The notes: a model not told the origin generated them from the sequence alone. Shown: positions 16,590 to 26,045, counted from the first letter of the stretch. The stretch: 64,000 bases of DNA from Goekera deserti (GCF_010685995.1 NZ_JAAGWK010000009.1:248001-312000), one strand, 5' to 3'. A program made the numbers and translations.

Positions 16590-17666
16590 TCAGTGGGGGG
16601 TGTCGCGGGCAGCGCGGCTGACGGCGGTCCAGCGGTCCAGCAGGGCGGAGGCGCGACCGTCGTCCACGGCTGCGCCGGCGCGGGCGAGCCCGGCGCGCAG
16701 TGCGTCGTGCAGCCGGGTGGCGTGCGGGTCGGCGGCGGCGAGAGCCGCCGCCGCGTTCAGCAGCACCGCGTCCCGCACCGGGCCACGCTCCCCGGCCACC
16801 AGCCGGCGCACCACGTCGGCGTTGGCGGCGGCGTCCCCGCCGCGCAGCGCGTCCAGCCCCGAGGCCGGCAGCCCCAGTGCACCCGGGTCCAGCCGCTCGG
16901 CCACGACCTCGCCGTCCCGGACCACCCACACCGAGGACGTGGTGGCGGTGGTCAGCTCGTCCAGCCCGTCGTCGCCCCGGAAGACCAGTGCCCGGCCGCC
17001 CCGCCCGGCGAGCACCGCGGCCAGCACCGGGGCCATCCGCGCGTCCGCGCACCCGACGGCGGCCGCGACCGGGCGGGCCGGGTTCGTGAGCGGGCCGAGG
17101 AAGTTGAAGACGGTGCGGATGCCCATCTCCCGGCGGGGCACGGCGGTGTGCCGCATGCCCGGGTGGAACACCGGGGCGAAGAAGAAGCCGATGCCCGCCT
17201 CCTCCACGCACCGGGACACCCCGGCCGCCGGCAGGTCGATCACCACGCCCAGCGCCTCCAGCACGTCGGCCGCACCGCTGGTCGACGACGCCGCCCGGTT
17301 GCCGTGCTTGGCCACCGGCACCCCGGCCGCCGCGGTCACGATCGCGGCCATGGTAGAGATGTTGACGGTGTGCGCGCCGTCCCCACCGGTACCCACGATG
17401 TCCACGCAGTCCATCGACAGCGGGACGGGGGTGGCCTGGTCGAGCATCGCCGCGGCCATGCCGGCCACCTCGTCCGGCGACTCCCCCTTCGCGCGCAGGG
17501 CGACGGCGAAGGCGGCCACCTGGGCCGGGGTGGCCTCACCGGTCATCACCTCGCGCATCGCCCAGGACGTGTCGGCGGCGGTCAGGTCGTGCCCGTCGAG
17601 CAGCCGGGACAGCAGCCGCGGCCACGTGGGCGCAGCGGTGCCCTCGGGCGGGGGCGGGAGGCTCAT
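16590..17666 (-). CDS. trpD: Anthranilate phosphoribosyltransferase
   Basis: Second step of tryptophan synthesis: joins anthranilate to PRPP. It has 358 residues, a normal length. The PRPP-binding motif is [17 protein letters not shown], the family signature [21 protein letters not shown] follows in two parts ([19 protein letters not shown]), and the metal-binding DE region is DDGLDELTT. The conserved [11 protein letters not shown] is also present. ATG 17666 begins a short Pro-rich leader (MSLPPPPEG) before the first helix. No other trp genes are near, which is common in actinobacteria for this copy (Rv2192c). The gene lies 13 bp downstream of the receiver-like gene on the same strand, so the two are probably co-transcribed. 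Confidence 0.95.
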   Translation of the reverse strand: MSLPPPPEGTAAPTWPRLLSRLLDGHDLTAADTSWAMREVMTGEATPAQVAAFAVALRAKGESPDEVAGMAAAMLDQATPVPLSMDCVDIVGTGGDGAHTVNISTMAAIVTAAAGVPVAKHGNRAASSTSGAADVLEALGVVIDLPAAGVSRCVEEAGIGFFFAPVFHPGMRHTAVPRREMGIRTVFNFLGPLTNPARPVAAAVGCADARMAPVLAAVLAGRGGRALVFRGDDGLDELTTATTSSVWVVRDGEVVAERLDPGALGLPASGLDALRGGDAAANADVVRRLVAGERGPVRDAVLLNAAAALAAADPHATRLHDALRAGLARAGAAVDDGRASALLDRWTAVSRAARDTPH

Positions 17667-17679
17667 CGGCGCGGGCAGG

Positions 17680-18108
17680 TCAGCGCCGCGGGGCCGGCCG
17701 GCGCCCGGCGGAGGCCCGGTCACGCAGCAGGCCGGCGACGACCTCGGGGGCGACCAGCGGGTCGACCGGGTGGGCCAGCGTCCCGTCCGCCATCGACCAG
17801 TGCGCCAGCCACCGGTCGGCCTGCCGGGCGATGACCACGCAGATCGCCGGGCAGTCGGTGATCTCGTGCTTGAGCTGGCGGCTGATCCCCATGCCGCCGG
17901 TCGGCTGGCCCTCGCCGTCCAGCAGGCAGAGGTCGACGCCACCGGCGTCGACGGCGGCCACGACCTCGTCACCGCTGCTGCACTCCACCCAGTGGAGGGG
18001 CCCGACGTCCGCGGCCGGCTGCTGGCCGATGGCGGTGCGCAGGGCCGAGCGGACCTCGGCGCGGTGGCTGAAGACCAGCACGGTGGCGGGTCCGGCGACG
18101 TCGATCAC
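17680..18108 (-). CDS. Degenerate response-regulator receiver-like protein
   Basis: A 142-residue single domain with the receiver (REC) fold. Strand 1 is [15 protein letters not shown], and strand 3 ends in DLCLLDGEG with a possible phospho-acceptor Asp. The acidic pair normally at the end of strand 1 is absent (FSHR), and the expected switch Lys before Pro reads AHPVDP. It has no output domain. Phosphorylation is therefore doubtful and it may act by binding a partner. GTG 18108 lies 7 nt after a TAGGCT box; the open frame upstream to 18168 is not needed. It is divergent from ctaE (147 bp between starts) and upstream of trpD. That position next to the cytochrome genes is conserved in actinobacteria as I recall it. 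Confidence 0.75.
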   Translation of the reverse strand: MIDVAGPATVLVFSHRAEVRSALRTAIGQQPAADVGPLHWVECSSGDEVVAAVDAGGVDLCLLDGEGQPTGGMGISRQLKHEITDCPAICVVIARQADRWLAHWSMADGTLAHPVDPLVAPEVVAGLLRDRASAGRRPAPRR

Positions 18109-18115
18109 ACCGGCG

Positions 18116-18121
18116 AGCCTA
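18116..18121 (-). promoter_or_regulatory. -10 box of the receiver-like gene
   Basis: TAGGCT on the minus strand, 7 nt before GTG 18108. Confidence 0.5.
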
Positions 18122-18242
18122 GTGCCCCGACCGGGTGACACCGGCAGTGCGGCGACCGGGTCACGCACCGGCGCGCCGAGCGGTGTGATCCCTCACCCGG
18201 CGCGTTGCGCACCCGAGGTCGTAAGTGACCCCAGACCGTGCA

Positions 18243-18248
18243 CATAAT
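18243..18248 (+). promoter_or_regulatory. -10 box of the ctaE-qcrCAB operon
   Basis: CATAAT, 6 nt before GTG 18255. It would make ctaE leaderless. No convincing -35 at 17 nt was seen. Confidence 0.45.
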
Positions 18249-18254
18249 GGCCGC

Positions 18255-18869
18255 GTGACAACGGCTCCCCCGATGAGCAGCACCTTCGACACGTCCCGGG
18301 TGCACTCCCTGACCCGACCGAACATGGTCAGTGTCGGCACGATCGTCTGGCTCTCGAGCGAGCTGATGTTCTTCGCCGGCCTGTTCGCCATGTACTTCAC
18401 CGCCCGCGCCCGGGTGGAGGGCGAGTGGCCGCCACCCCCCAGCGAGCTCGACGTCCCGTACGCCCTGGTCTTCACGCTGATCCTGGTCGCCTCGTCGGTC
18501 ACCTGCCAGCTGGGCGTCTTCGCGGCGGAGAACGGCAACGTCTTCGGCCTGCGTCGCTGGTTCGCCATCACGACGATCATGGGGCTCGTCTTCGTGCTCG
18601 GCCAGGCCTGGGAGTACCGCACCCTCGTCGTCGAGCACGACACGACGATCGCCAGCTCCACCTTCGGCTCGGTGTTCTTCCTGACCACCGGGTTCCACGC
18701 ACTGCACGTCATCGGCGGGCTCATCGCCTTCGTCTTCGTGCTCATCCGGTCCACCATGGGCCGTTTCACGCCAGCCCAGGCGACCTCGGCGATCGTGGTC
18801 TCCTACTACTGGCACTTCGTCGACGTCGTCTGGGTCGGGCTCTTCGTCACGATCTACCTCATCCAGTAG
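18255..18869 (+). CDS. ctaE: Cytochrome c oxidase subunit III
   Basis: Membrane subunit of the aa3-type oxidase, which in actinobacteria docks onto the cytochrome bcc complex. It has 204 residues and five predicted helices. The N-terminal core [29 protein letters not shown] is nearly identical to the mycobacterial protein (in parts: [15 protein letters not shown] and [10 protein letters not shown]). The conserved GQAWEYR and [11 protein letters not shown] motifs and the C-terminal [11 protein letters not shown] follow. GTG 18255 gives the mycobacterial length; ATG 18273 is possible. First gene of the ctaE-qcrC-qcrA-qcrB operon. ctaD (subunit I) is not in the window. Confidence 0.97.
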   Translation: MTTAPPMSSTFDTSRVHSLTRPNMVSVGTIVWLSSELMFFAGLFAMYFTARARVEGEWPPPPSELDVPYALVFTLILVASSVTCQLGVFAAENGNVFGLRRWFAITTIMGLVFVLGQAWEYRTLVVEHDTTIASSTFGSVFFLTTGFHALHVIGGLIAFVFVLIRSTMGRFTPAQATSAIVVSYYWHFVDVVWVGLFVTIYLIQ

Positions 18870-18876
18870 GGATCCG

Positions 18877-19779
18877 GTGTCCTCTCCGCACTCGCAGTCC
18901 GACTCCCCGCTCGACGCCGGGTTCCGCGGTCGTCTCCGCGCCCGCCTCGACCGGCGCACCTCCTCACCGGCCGACGGCCTCTCCCCCGCCGAGGCCGCCC
19001 GCGGTCGTCGCCGCTCCAAGCAGCGCCGCCGGATGACCAACGTGGCCGGCCTGATGGCCGCCCTGGTCCTCACCGGCGTCGGGTACTCCGCGCTCGCCCC
19101 GGCCAACGCCGCCGACGAGGACTCCGACATCCAGGCGTCCGCCGTCGTCGAGGGCCAGGCGCTGTACGAGAACAGCTGCATCACCTGCCACGGCAGCAAC
19201 CTGGAGGGCGTGGAGAACCGCGGCCCGTCCCTGATCGGTGTCGGCGAGGCCGCCGTCTACTTCCAGGTGCACACCGGGCGCATGCCGCTGGTGCGCCAGG
19301 AGGCGCAGGCGGCCCAGAAGCCCGCCGTCTTCACCGACGAGGAGATCGACCAGCTGATGGCCTACGTGCAGGCCAACGGCGGCGGTCCCACGCTGCCCAG
19401 CGGCGACCTGCGCGCCGGTGACGTGGCCGAGGGCGGCGAGCTCTTCCGGCTGAACTGCTCCCAGTGCCACAACTTCACCGGCCAGGGTGGCGCGCTGTCC
19501 TCGGGCAAGGCCGCCCCGAGCCTGCACGACGCCAACGACCTGGAGATCTACACCGCGATGCTCAGCGGACCGGAGAACATGCCGGTCTTCGGGGACAACC
19601 AGATCACCCCCGAGCAGAAGCGCGCGATCGTCAACTACGTGCAGACCATGGGGGCCCAGGCCGACCCGGGTGGCGCCGGCATCGGACGGGCCGGCCCCGT
19701 CTCCGAGGGCCTGGTCATCTGGACCGTCGGCATCGGCGCCCTGCTCTTCGGCGTCTTCTGGATGGGGACCAAGGCGTGA
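18877..19779 (+). CDS. qcrC: Diheme cytochrome c subunit of the bcc complex
   Basis: Membrane-anchored diheme cytochrome c that passes electrons from the Rieske centre to cytochrome aa3, so no soluble cytochrome c is needed. It has 300 residues. A basic N-terminus is followed by a membrane helix (VAGLMAALVLTGVGYSAL, about 54-72). The two heme motifs are CITCH (about 101) and CSQCH (about 195). A C-terminal helix (GLVIWTVGIGALLFGVFWM) anchors the protein again. Axial Met candidates lie in GRMPLV and ENMPVF. The start GTG lies 7 nt after ctaE, and the stop overlaps the qcrA start (GTGA). The diheme architecture is the actinobacterial signature. Confidence 0.97.
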   Translation: MSSPHSQSDSPLDAGFRGRLRARLDRRTSSPADGLSPAEAARGRRRSKQRRRMTNVAGLMAALVLTGVGYSALAPANAADEDSDIQASAVVEGQALYENSCITCHGSNLEGVENRGPSLIGVGEAAVYFQVHTGRMPLVRQEAQAAQKPAVFTDEEIDQLMAYVQANGGGPTLPSGDLRAGDVAEGGELFRLNCSQCHNFTGQGGALSSGKAAPSLHDANDLEIYTAMLSGPENMPVFGDNQITPEQKRAIVNYVQTMGAQADPGGAGIGRAGPVSEGLVIWTVGIGALLFGVFWMGTKA

Positions 19780-20891
19780 CCACGACAGACCACGACCGAC
19801 CCGGCTCGCAGGGCGGTGCCGACGAGCCCGGCCCGCTCCACGGCGGACCGGACGACGAGTACCCGCCGGAGCGCCTGCAGCGGATGACCCGGGAGGAGCT
19901 GGACCGCCTCGGCGCCCGGCTCGACGGCGTCGAGATCCTGCACACCGAGCCCGCCCCGCCGCCCGGCTCGAAGGTGGAGAAGGCCGCGGTCCGCCAGGTC
20001 ACCATCACGTTCCTGCTGGCCGGCCTGCTCTCGCTGCTGTTCCTGGTCGTCTACGCCGGCTCCGGCTGGTTCCTGCCCGACTGGGCGTGGGTGTCCTCCG
20101 ACGACGGCTGGAGCGCCTACTTCACGCCGCTGCTGGGCGCCACCATGGGCGGTGCGCTGCTGCTGGTGGGCATCGGTCTGGTGCTCTACGTCAAGAAGCT
20201 GCTGCCGCACGAGACCGCGGTCCAGGACAAGCACGACGGGTCGAACTTCGACCGGGTCACCACCGGCGCCACCCTGATGGGCGGCCTGGAGGCCAGCGGC
20301 CTGCCGCGGCGCAAGCTGCTGGGCGGCGTGCTGGGCCTGATGGGTGCCGGCGTCGGGGTCATGATCATCGCCCCGCTCGGTGGCCTCATCAAGAACCCGA
20401 ACACCGGCAACCCCCTCGGGACGACGTCCTGGAACACCGGCGTGCGCCTGGTCCGCGACGACGGCACACCGATCCGTCCCGGCGACCAGACCCCCGGTTC
20501 CCTGGAGACGGTCTTCCCGGCCGTGCCCGGCGGCGACTTCCAGTCCGACGCCGCCACCATGCTGATCCGCCTGCGCCCCGAGCAGATGGCGGAGAACGTG
20601 CCGAAGCAGGGGCAGGAGGACTTCGGCTACGGGGACTACGTCGCCTACTCGAAGATCTGCACGCACGCCGGCTGCCCGGTCTCCCTGTACGAGCAGGAGA
20701 CCAGCCGCATCCTGTGCCCCTGCCACCAGTCCCAGTTCGACGTCACCCAGGGCGCCAAGCCGATCTTCGGCCCGGCGGCGCGCTCCCTGCCGCAGCTGCC
20801 CATCGGGCTCGACGACGAGGGCTACTTCGTGGCGCGCAGCGACTACATTGAGCCGGTAGGACCCACCTACTGGAACCGAGAGCGGATCTGA
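19776..20891 (+). CDS. qcrA: Rieske iron-sulfur subunit of the bcc complex
   Basis: Carries the 2Fe-2S centre that takes an electron from menaquinol. It has 371 residues and the three-helix actinobacterial form: an acidic Pro-rich N-terminus, helices near 75-95, 115-135 and 190-205, then the soluble domain. Cluster ligands are in CTHAGC (about 295-300) and CPCHQS (about 313-318). A twin-Arg-like stretch [11 protein letters not shown] precedes the third helix, consistent with combined Sec/Tat insertion known for actinobacterial Rieske proteins. GTG 19776 overlaps the qcrC stop; the stop overlaps the qcrB ATG by one base (TGATG). Frames further upstream are inside qcrC and were discarded. Confidence 0.97.
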   Translation: MTTTDHDRPGSQGGADEPGPLHGGPDDEYPPERLQRMTREELDRLGARLDGVEILHTEPAPPPGSKVEKAAVRQVTITFLLAGLLSLLFLVVYAGSGWFLPDWAWVSSDDGWSAYFTPLLGATMGGALLLVGIGLVLYVKKLLPHETAVQDKHDGSNFDRVTTGATLMGGLEASGLPRRKLLGGVLGLMGAGVGVMIIAPLGGLIKNPNTGNPLGTTSWNTGVRLVRDDGTPIRPGDQTPGSLETVFPAVPGGDFQSDAATMLIRLRPEQMAENVPKQGQEDFGYGDYVAYSKICTHAGCPVSLYEQETSRILCPCHQSQFDVTQGAKPIFGPAARSLPQLPIGLDDEGYFVARSDYIEPVGPTYWNRERI

Positions 20892-22606
20892 TGGCCACTT
20901 CCACGGCGCCACAGTCATCGCCGGCCCGTCCGGCTCCCCCGAAGAGCCTGGCCGCCCGGGCGGCCTACCAGGTCGACGACCGCCTCATCGTCGCCGGCCC
21001 CCTGCGCCGCACGCTCAACAAGGTCTTCCCGGACCACTGGTCGTTCCTCCTCGGTGAGATCGCCCTGTACTCGTTCGTCGTACTCCTGCTGTCTGGGACC
21101 TACCTGACGTTCTTCTACGACGCCTCCATGAGGGAGGTCGTCTACGAGGGCGCCTACGCCCCGCTGCGCGGTGTGGAGATGTCCGCGGCGTACGAGTCGA
21201 CGCTCGGCATCTCCTTCGACGTCCGCGGTGGCCTGATCCTGCGGCAGATCCACCACTGGGCCGCCCTGCTGTTCATGGCCTCGATCGTGGTGCACCTGCT
21301 GCGCATCTTCTTCACCGGCGCGTTCCGCCGCCCGCGGGAGACCAACTGGTACATCGGCGTGGTGCTGCTGATCCTCGGCCTCGTCGAGGGCTTCGCCGGC
21401 TACTCGCTGCCCGACGACCTGCTCTCCGGCACCGGCCTGCGGATCGCGAGCGCGATCATGCTGGCCATCCCGGTGATCGGCACCTGGGTGTACTTCGCGG
21501 TGTTCAACGGGGACTACCCGGGCGAGTTCATCATCGGCCGGCTCTACATCCTGCACGTGCTGATCGTCCCGGCGATCATCCTGGCGCTGATCGCCGCGCA
21601 CCTGCTCATCCTGGTGAAGCAGAAGCACACCCAGTTCCCCGGCCCCGGCCGGACCGAGCACAACGTGGTGGGCAGCCGGCTCTTCCCGGCCTTCGCGGCC
21701 AAGGGCGGTGCCCTGTTCTTCATCGTGTTCGGCCTGCTCGCCGCCCTGGGCGGCCTGGTGCAGATCAACCCGATCTGGCTGTTCGGGCCGTACAACCCGG
21801 CGCAGGTGTCGGCCGGCTCGCAGCCCGACTGGTACATCGGCTTCCTCGACGGCTCCAGCCGGCTCATGCCGGCCTGGGACATCGAGCTCCCGGGTGACTA
21901 CAACATCCCGGCGATCTTCTGGCCGACGCTGGTGGCGGCAGGCGCGATGTTCGCGGTGCTCGCCCTCTACCCGGTCATCGAGCGCCGGCTCACCGGCGAC
22001 ACGGCGTCCCACCACCTGCTCCAGCGCCCCCGCGACGTGCCGGTGCGCACCTCGCTGGGCGCGATGGCCCTGTCGTTCTACATCGTGCTGCTGATCTCCG
22101 GCGGCAACGACCTGATCGCCGACAAGTTCGACATCAGCCTGAACGCCATGACCTGGATCGGCCGCATCGGCTGCATCGTGGTGCCGCCCGTCGCCTACGT
22201 GCTCACCTACCGGATCTGTCTGGGCCTGCAGCGCCACGACCGTGAGGTGCTGGAGCACGGCATCGAGACCGGTGTCATCCGGCGCCTGCCCAGCGGTGAG
22301 TTCATCGAGGTGCACCAGCCGCTCGGCCCGGTCGACGAGCACGGCCACGGCCAGCTGGCCTACGGCGGCGCTCCGGTGCCGAAGCGGATGAACCAGGTGG
22401 GTGGCGCCCGGCGTGCGGTCAAGGGCTTCTTCTCCCCCCTGGAGGAGCCGTCCCAGGTGGCTCTCGAGGACGCTCGCGGTCGCGCTCTGACCGAGGGCGC
22501 GGACCAGCCCGAGCTCACCGGCTCCGGCCGGCCGAGCGACGGTGGTCGCCCGTCCGAGGGTGGTCGCCCCAGCGAGGGTGGACGCCCGCAGGAACCGCGC
22601 GACTGA
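20891..22606 (+). CDS. qcrB: Cytochrome b subunit of the bcc complex
   Basis: Diheme membrane subunit with the menaquinol oxidation (Qp) and reduction (Qn) sites. It has 571 residues. The heme b ligands are in [17 protein letters not shown] (about 119-135) and [18 protein letters not shown] (about 220-237). The PEWY-type Qp motif region appears as [11 protein letters not shown]. After the last helix (about 425) comes a cytoplasmic tail of about 140 residues. It ends in a tandem GGRPSE-type repeat ([20 protein letters not shown]). The tail is longer than the mycobacterial one by memory. ATG 20891 shares a base with the qcrA stop. A strong terminator follows. Confidence 0.97.
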   Translation: MATSTAPQSSPARPAPPKSLAARAAYQVDDRLIVAGPLRRTLNKVFPDHWSFLLGEIALYSFVVLLLSGTYLTFFYDASMREVVYEGAYAPLRGVEMSAAYESTLGISFDVRGGLILRQIHHWAALLFMASIVVHLLRIFFTGAFRRPRETNWYIGVVLLILGLVEGFAGYSLPDDLLSGTGLRIASAIMLAIPVIGTWVYFAVFNGDYPGEFIIGRLYILHVLIVPAIILALIAAHLLILVKQKHTQFPGPGRTEHNVVGSRLFPAFAAKGGALFFIVFGLLAALGGLVQINPIWLFGPYNPAQVSAGSQPDWYIGFLDGSSRLMPAWDIELPGDYNIPAIFWPTLVAAGAMFAVLALYPVIERRLTGDTASHHLLQRPRDVPVRTSLGAMALSFYIVLLISGGNDLIADKFDISLNAMTWIGRIGCIVVPPVAYVLTYRICLGLQRHDREVLEHGIETGVIRRLPSGEFIEVHQPLGPVDEHGHGQLAYGGAPVPKRMNQVGGARRAVKGFFSPLEEPSQVALEDARGRALTEGADQPELTGSGRPSDGGRPSEGGRPSEGGRPQEPRD

Positions 22607-22626
22607 CTCAGCGCACCCAGCACCGC

Positions 22627-22661
22627 AGAGGCCCCGTACGGCACCGCCGTACGGGGCCTCT
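22627..22661 (+). terminator. Terminator of the ctaE-qcrCAB operon
   Basis: A perfect 16 bp stem (AGAGGCCCCGTACGGC at 22627-22642 with its complement at 22646-22661), loop ACC, 21 nt after the qcrB stop. Confidence 0.88.
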
Positions 22662-22664
22662 CCG

Positions 22665-23550
22665 CGTCTCGGGTGCCTGCGCCGCGCGCGCCGACGGGGG
22701 CGCCGGGGCCCGCTGGCTGGGCGACCCGACATGGTGCCGGAGCACCGGACGGCGCGCCGCCCATCCGCCGTCACGGACGAGGCAACGCCCACGAGGGGGC
22801 CGTGGACGACGCCGAGGCCATGCGGCGCCTGGGGACGACGGCGACGCCCACCCGGGGGCCGTGGCCGCAGCGACGGCGCCCTCCTCGGCACCTCTCCCTG
22901 CGTCGGAGAGGGCCACAGGGCAGCCCAGGGGCAGCGAGGCGCAGTGAGGCGCACGTGGTCCGCGCATCACCTCATCGCTGGCCGGCTCCGCGGCCCCCAC
23001 CGGCACGTGGCCGCCCGTCCTCAGACCGGGGGCCCTCCCCCACACCCCGCTGCCGACCCGTGGCCCGTCTCCAGCCTGCCGCAACGAGGCAGCACGCGCG
23101 TGCCCGAGGAGCCCCGCGCCCGCGCCCGTGCCCGCACCCCGCAGCAGGATGCGCACGCAGCCATGGCCCGGGCCCTGCGGTCACGACGTGTCGCGCAGGC
23201 CGCTCCGGGGCCCTCGCGAGGACGTGCGGGCGGTCATCGGCGTGCCGCACAGCCCGCCCGGCTGTGGCCCCACCCCAGCTGCCCCCGTCGTGGCTGCGCC
23301 CCGTCCTGGCCGCGGCACGCCCTGGCTGCAGCACGTCGGGGGCTCGTCAGCGCGCGGCCGGGACGCTGCACGTCTCCACCAGGAGCCGTCGCACCGTCCC
23401 CGTGGGCACCGGTGGACGACGAGCTACCGGCGGGGCCGGATCAGGCGCGAGCGCCTCCGCCTCCTCCGCCAGGTCGGAGCACGTCCGCCAGGTCGGAGCA
23501 CGTCGGCGCGGGTCCCGCCGTCCCGCGCCCTGCTGAGCCGGCCGCGACCA
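22665..23550. other. Unassigned GC-rich interval between qcrB and ctaF
   Basis: About 890 bp between two strong terminators with no recognisable gene. Open frames run across it on both strands, but their translations are Arg/Pro/Ala-rich, match no family I know and show no preferred frame. It contains a local near-repeat (acgcccac..gggggccgtgg near 22785 and 22848) and a tandem 19 bp repeat at 23466. In mycobacteria this interval holds extra genes such as mmpS3, so this may be the remains of lost genes or spacer DNA. A structured RNA cannot be ruled out. Confidence 0.5.
23466..23503. repeat. Tandem 19 bp direct repeat
   Basis: CCGCCAGGTCGGAGCACGT occurs twice back to back (23466-23484 and 23485-23503). 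It looks like a recent slippage or duplication event within non-coding DNA. Confidence 0.9.
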
Positions 23551-23586
23551 CAGCAGGGCCCCTCTCCGTGGAGAGGGGCCCTGCTG
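23551..23586 (-). terminator. Terminator of the ctaC-ctaF genes
   Basis: A 17 bp perfect stem (CAGCAGGGCCCCTCTCC at 23551-23567 with its complement at 23570-23586) with a nominal 2 nt loop, 30 bp after the ctaF stop. Confidence 0.85.
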
Positions 23587-23616
23587 GCGATCGGGATGCA
23601 GCTGGGCTGCACCTGG

Positions 23617-24018
23617 TCAGTGCACGGCGTTCTGGCCGCTGTAGTACTCGAAGAGCAGCCCGGCGATGGTGATCAGCAGCGCCGCTCCGGCCAGGATGAT
23701 CAGCCAGGGGTAGTAGAACGCCAGGGCCACGCCCATGACGCCCGCGGAGAGCGCCAGTCCGAACGGCCAGTAGCTGCCCGGGCTGAAGAACCCCAGCTCA
23801 CCGGCGCCGTCGGCGATCTCGGCGTCCTTCAGGTCCTCCGGGCGGGCGTCGATGCGTCGGGAGACGAACCAGAAGAACCCGCCGACCAGGCCGGTGAGAC
23901 CCGCCGAGAGGGCCAGCGCCGTCGTGCCGATCGGCTCCCGGGACCACACGCCGTACACGACCGCCGCCACCACGCAGAACGCGCAGATGACGTTGAACAT
24001 CAGGGCTTCGACCTTCAC
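23617..24018 (-). CDS. ctaF: Cytochrome c oxidase subunit IV (actinobacterial)
   Basis: Small membrane subunit of the actinobacterial aa3 oxidase, 133 residues with four helices: a first pair at about 8-24 and 32-52 and a second pair at about 82-102 and 106-126. The start MKVEALMFNVICAFCVVAAVVY and the motif FFSPGSYWPFGLALSAGVMG are typical of the family (Rv2199c). It lies 78 bp downstream of ctaC on the same strand, in the standard order ctaC-ctaF. It is divergent in direction from qcrB, across the unassigned interval. ATG 24018 is the only sensible start. Confidence 0.95.
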   Translation of the reverse strand: MKVEALMFNVICAFCVVAAVVYGVWSREPIGTTALALSAGLTGLVGGFFWFVSRRIDARPEDLKDAEIADGAGELGFFSPGSYWPFGLALSAGVMGVALAFYYPWLIILAGAALLITIAGLLFEYYSGQNAVH

Positions 24019-24096
24019 GGCTGCTCCTCCACGGGCAGGCAGGGCGGGATCCGGGGGCAGGGCGGGGCGCCCGTGACCAGGGGGTGGTTGCTGGAC

Positions 24097-24978
24097 TCAG
24101 TCACCGGCGGCCACGGACTCCCCGACGCGGGTCATGGTCAGCGGCTCGGTGGTGGTGGAGCTGCCCGGCTGGCCGATGCTCTCCAGCGCCTGAGCGGTGG
24201 TCTGGCCGGCCTCGCGGGCGGCGATGTAGGCGTCGTAGTCCTCGCCGGACACCGAGCGCACCTCGAACTGCATGTTGGCGTGGTAGGTGCCGCACAGCTC
24301 GGCGCAGCGGCCGACGTAGGCGCCCTGCTCCCGCACGGTGACCTCGAAGACGTTGTCACGCCCGTTCTCGTTGCCCGGGATGACGTCGAGCTTGAAGAGG
24401 AACTCCGGCACCCAGAAGGAGTGGATGACGTCGGCGGACTGCACCTCGAAGCGGATGGTCCGGTCGACCGGCAGCACCAGGATCGGGACGGCGTCGCTGG
24501 TGCCCACCGTCGACACCGGGGTGCCGTCCGGGGAGTCCGGGGCCGTGTCCGAGTAGGTGAACTCCCAGTTCCACTTGAACGCGGTGACCACGACCGTCTC
24601 GTCCGGCTCCGCGCTGCGCTGCTGCACCCGGTTCTGCGTCACCACGGTGAAGAAGAACAGGACGGCGATGATCACGCACGGGACCGCGGTGTAGATGATC
24701 TCCAGCGGCAGGTTGTACGCCGTCTGCTTGGGGAGCTCGTTGCCCTTCTTGCGGTACCGGATCGCGGCGTAGGCGATCAGGGCCCACACGCCGGCACCCA
24801 CGACCAGCGCGGCGATCGAGGACCCGATCCACAGGTCCCGCATCCGCACGGCCTCGTCGGTGATGCCCTCGGGCCACCCGAACCGCCAGAACGAGTTGTT
24901 CAGGTCGCACCCGCTGAGCGTCAGGACACCCAGGAGACCGAGCGCGGAGACCCGCGCGAGCTTGCTGCGTCGAGCCAC
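24097..24978 (-). CDS. ctaC: Cytochrome c oxidase subunit II (lipoprotein, CuA)
   Basis: Receives electrons from cytochrome cc at its CuA centre and passes them to subunit I. It has 293 residues. The N-terminus is a lipoprotein signal: basic MARRSKLARVSALG, then LTLSGC with Cys 24 as the lipid site. Two helices follow (about 52-72 and 92-115). The CuA ligands are in GRCAELCGTYHANMQF and an upstream His in DVIHSFWVPEF. The conserved aromatic stretch is FKWNWEF. GTG 24978 has AGGAGG 9 nt upstream. The C-terminus is a Ser/Thr-rich tail. ctaD must be elsewhere on the chromosome. Confidence 0.97.
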   Translation of the reverse strand: MARRSKLARVSALGLLGVLTLSGCDLNNSFWRFGWPEGITDEAVRMRDLWIGSSIAALVVGAGVWALIAYAAIRYRKKGNELPKQTAYNLPLEIIYTAVPCVIIAVLFFFTVVTQNRVQQRSAEPDETVVVTAFKWNWEFTYSDTAPDSPDGTPVSTVGTSDAVPILVLPVDRTIRFEVQSADVIHSFWVPEFLFKLDVIPGNENGRDNVFEVTVREQGAYVGRCAELCGTYHANMQFEVRSVSGEDYDAYIAAREAGQTTAQALESIGQPGSSTTTEPLTMTRVGESVAAGD

Positions 24979-25330
24979 TGCCCGTTGCCTCCTCGTCCTC
25001 CGCCCGGGAACACCCCGCGCGGTTGCACCGGCGGGCGGTCGCGCCGGTGCCCCGGTCGACCCGTCACCCGTCCGTGTCCAGTCCGGCCCGAGACTAGCCG
25101 ACCGCGCCGACCAGGCGGCGGGACACCGTGCCGCCCACGACTGCGTCGTCGCTGGCAGGGGCCTGTGGTGCGGCCAGGAGTGCGACCGCGGCCCGCCGGG
25201 GTGGCGCAGGTCTCACCCAGCACCGGCGTCCGACGACCCGCGCGAGCCCGCCGGCCGGGCCCGGACACCCGGCTGTGACCCTGCTGGCAGCCGGTCCCCG
25301 ACCTGGGGCGCGGCGGTTACAGTCGGCAGC
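24979..25330. other. Divergent intergenic region ctaC / membrane gene
   Basis: 352 bp with no supported gene. It holds the ctaC ribosome site (AGGAGG), a possible minus-strand -10 (TAGTCT, revcomp of 25092-25097) and the plus-strand -10 box at 25318. A frame that stays open across it was rejected because it ends as the 25331 gene. Confidence 0.5.
25318..25323 (+). promoter_or_regulatory. -10 box of the 25331 membrane gene
   Basis: TACAGT, 7 nt before GTG 25331. Confidence 0.5.
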
Positions 25331-25699
25331 GTGCTCCCCCGGCTGCTGACCCCGAAGTGGGTGCTCCTGCACCTGCTGGTCGTCGCCCTGTTCGTCGCCA
25401 CCCTGTTCCTCGGGTACTGGCAGCTGTCCAAGGCCGAGGACGGCGGCGGGGCGGTCAACTGGAGCTACGCCCTGCAGTGGCCGCTGTACGGGATCATGGG
25501 TGTCTGGTTCTACCTGAAGATGATGCGGCTGGAGATCAACCGCGACCCCGACGAGGACGAGCCGGGCAACGCCGTCGTGCTCTACCAGCGGCCCCGGATC
25601 GACACCACCGGAGACCCCGAGATGCAGGCGTACAACGCCTACCTCGCCGAGCTCAACGAGCGCGCGCTGCGCGGCAGGAGCGACGACCGTGCCCGCTGA
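25331..25699 (+). CDS. Small conserved membrane protein, function unknown
   Basis: A 122-residue protein with two hydrophobic segments: VLLHLLVVALFVATLFLGYW (about 10-29) and a second near 47-65 (LQWPLYGIMGVWFYLKMM). The first helix ends in GYWQLSKA, a pattern also seen at the start of SURF1-like and related oxidase-linked proteins, but nothing else of SURF1 is present. The C-terminal half is soluble and acidic. It overlaps the DUF3817 gene by 11 bp, so the two are translated together. Both lie between ctaC and asnB. A role linked to the respiratory genes is possible from position only. Confidence 0.82.
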   Translation: MLPRLLTPKWVLLHLLVVALFVATLFLGYWQLSKAEDGGGAVNWSYALQWPLYGIMGVWFYLKMMRLEINRDPDEDEPGNAVVLYQRPRIDTTGDPEMQAYNAYLAELNERALRGRSDDRAR

Positions 25700-26045
25700 C
25701 CGGACCGGGACCCCCCGCCGGAGCACCGGCCCCGCGTCGGTGGAGCCCGCCCTGCAGCGCTACCGGGTGATGGCCCTCGTGGTCGGCGTCATGCTGCTGG
25801 TGCTCGTCCTGGTCGCCGTCCCGCTGCGGTACGGCTTCGACGTGCCGCAGGTGTCGAAGGTGGTCTCGCCGCTGCACGGGTTCCTGTACATCGTCTACCT
25901 GGTCGCCGCCTTCGACCTGGCGATGCGCGCACGGTGGACGGCCAAGGGCACGGTCCTGGTCCTGCTCGCCGGCGTCGTCCCGTTCCTGTCCTTCTGGGCC
26001 GAGCGCCGGGTGACCGCGCAGGTGCGCGCCGGCCTGCCCCTCTGA
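25689..26045 (+). CDS. DUF3817 membrane protein
   Basis: A 118-residue membrane protein with the DUF3817 pattern: LQRYRVMALVVGVMLLVLVLV as the first helix, the conserved VPLRYGF, the signature VSPLHGFLYIVYLVAAFDLA, and a last helix followed by FWAERRV. Three helices are predicted. Family function is unknown. GTG 25689 overlaps the preceding gene by 11 bp; asnB begins 49 bp after the stop. Members occur near respiratory or amino-acid genes in many actinobacteria. The short basic N-terminus is presumably cytoplasmic. Confidence 0.9.
   Translation: MPADRTGTPRRSTGPASVEPALQRYRVMALVVGVMLLVLVLVAVPLRYGFDVPQVSKVVSPLHGFLYIVYLVAAFDLAMRARWTAKGTVLVLLAGVVPFLSFWAERRVTAQVRAGLPL

Noticed and set aside
22542-23672. 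Open frames across the qcrB-ctaF interval as possible genes
   Set aside because: Arg/Pro/Ala-rich translation, no ribosome site, no family similarity, and they run through a terminator.
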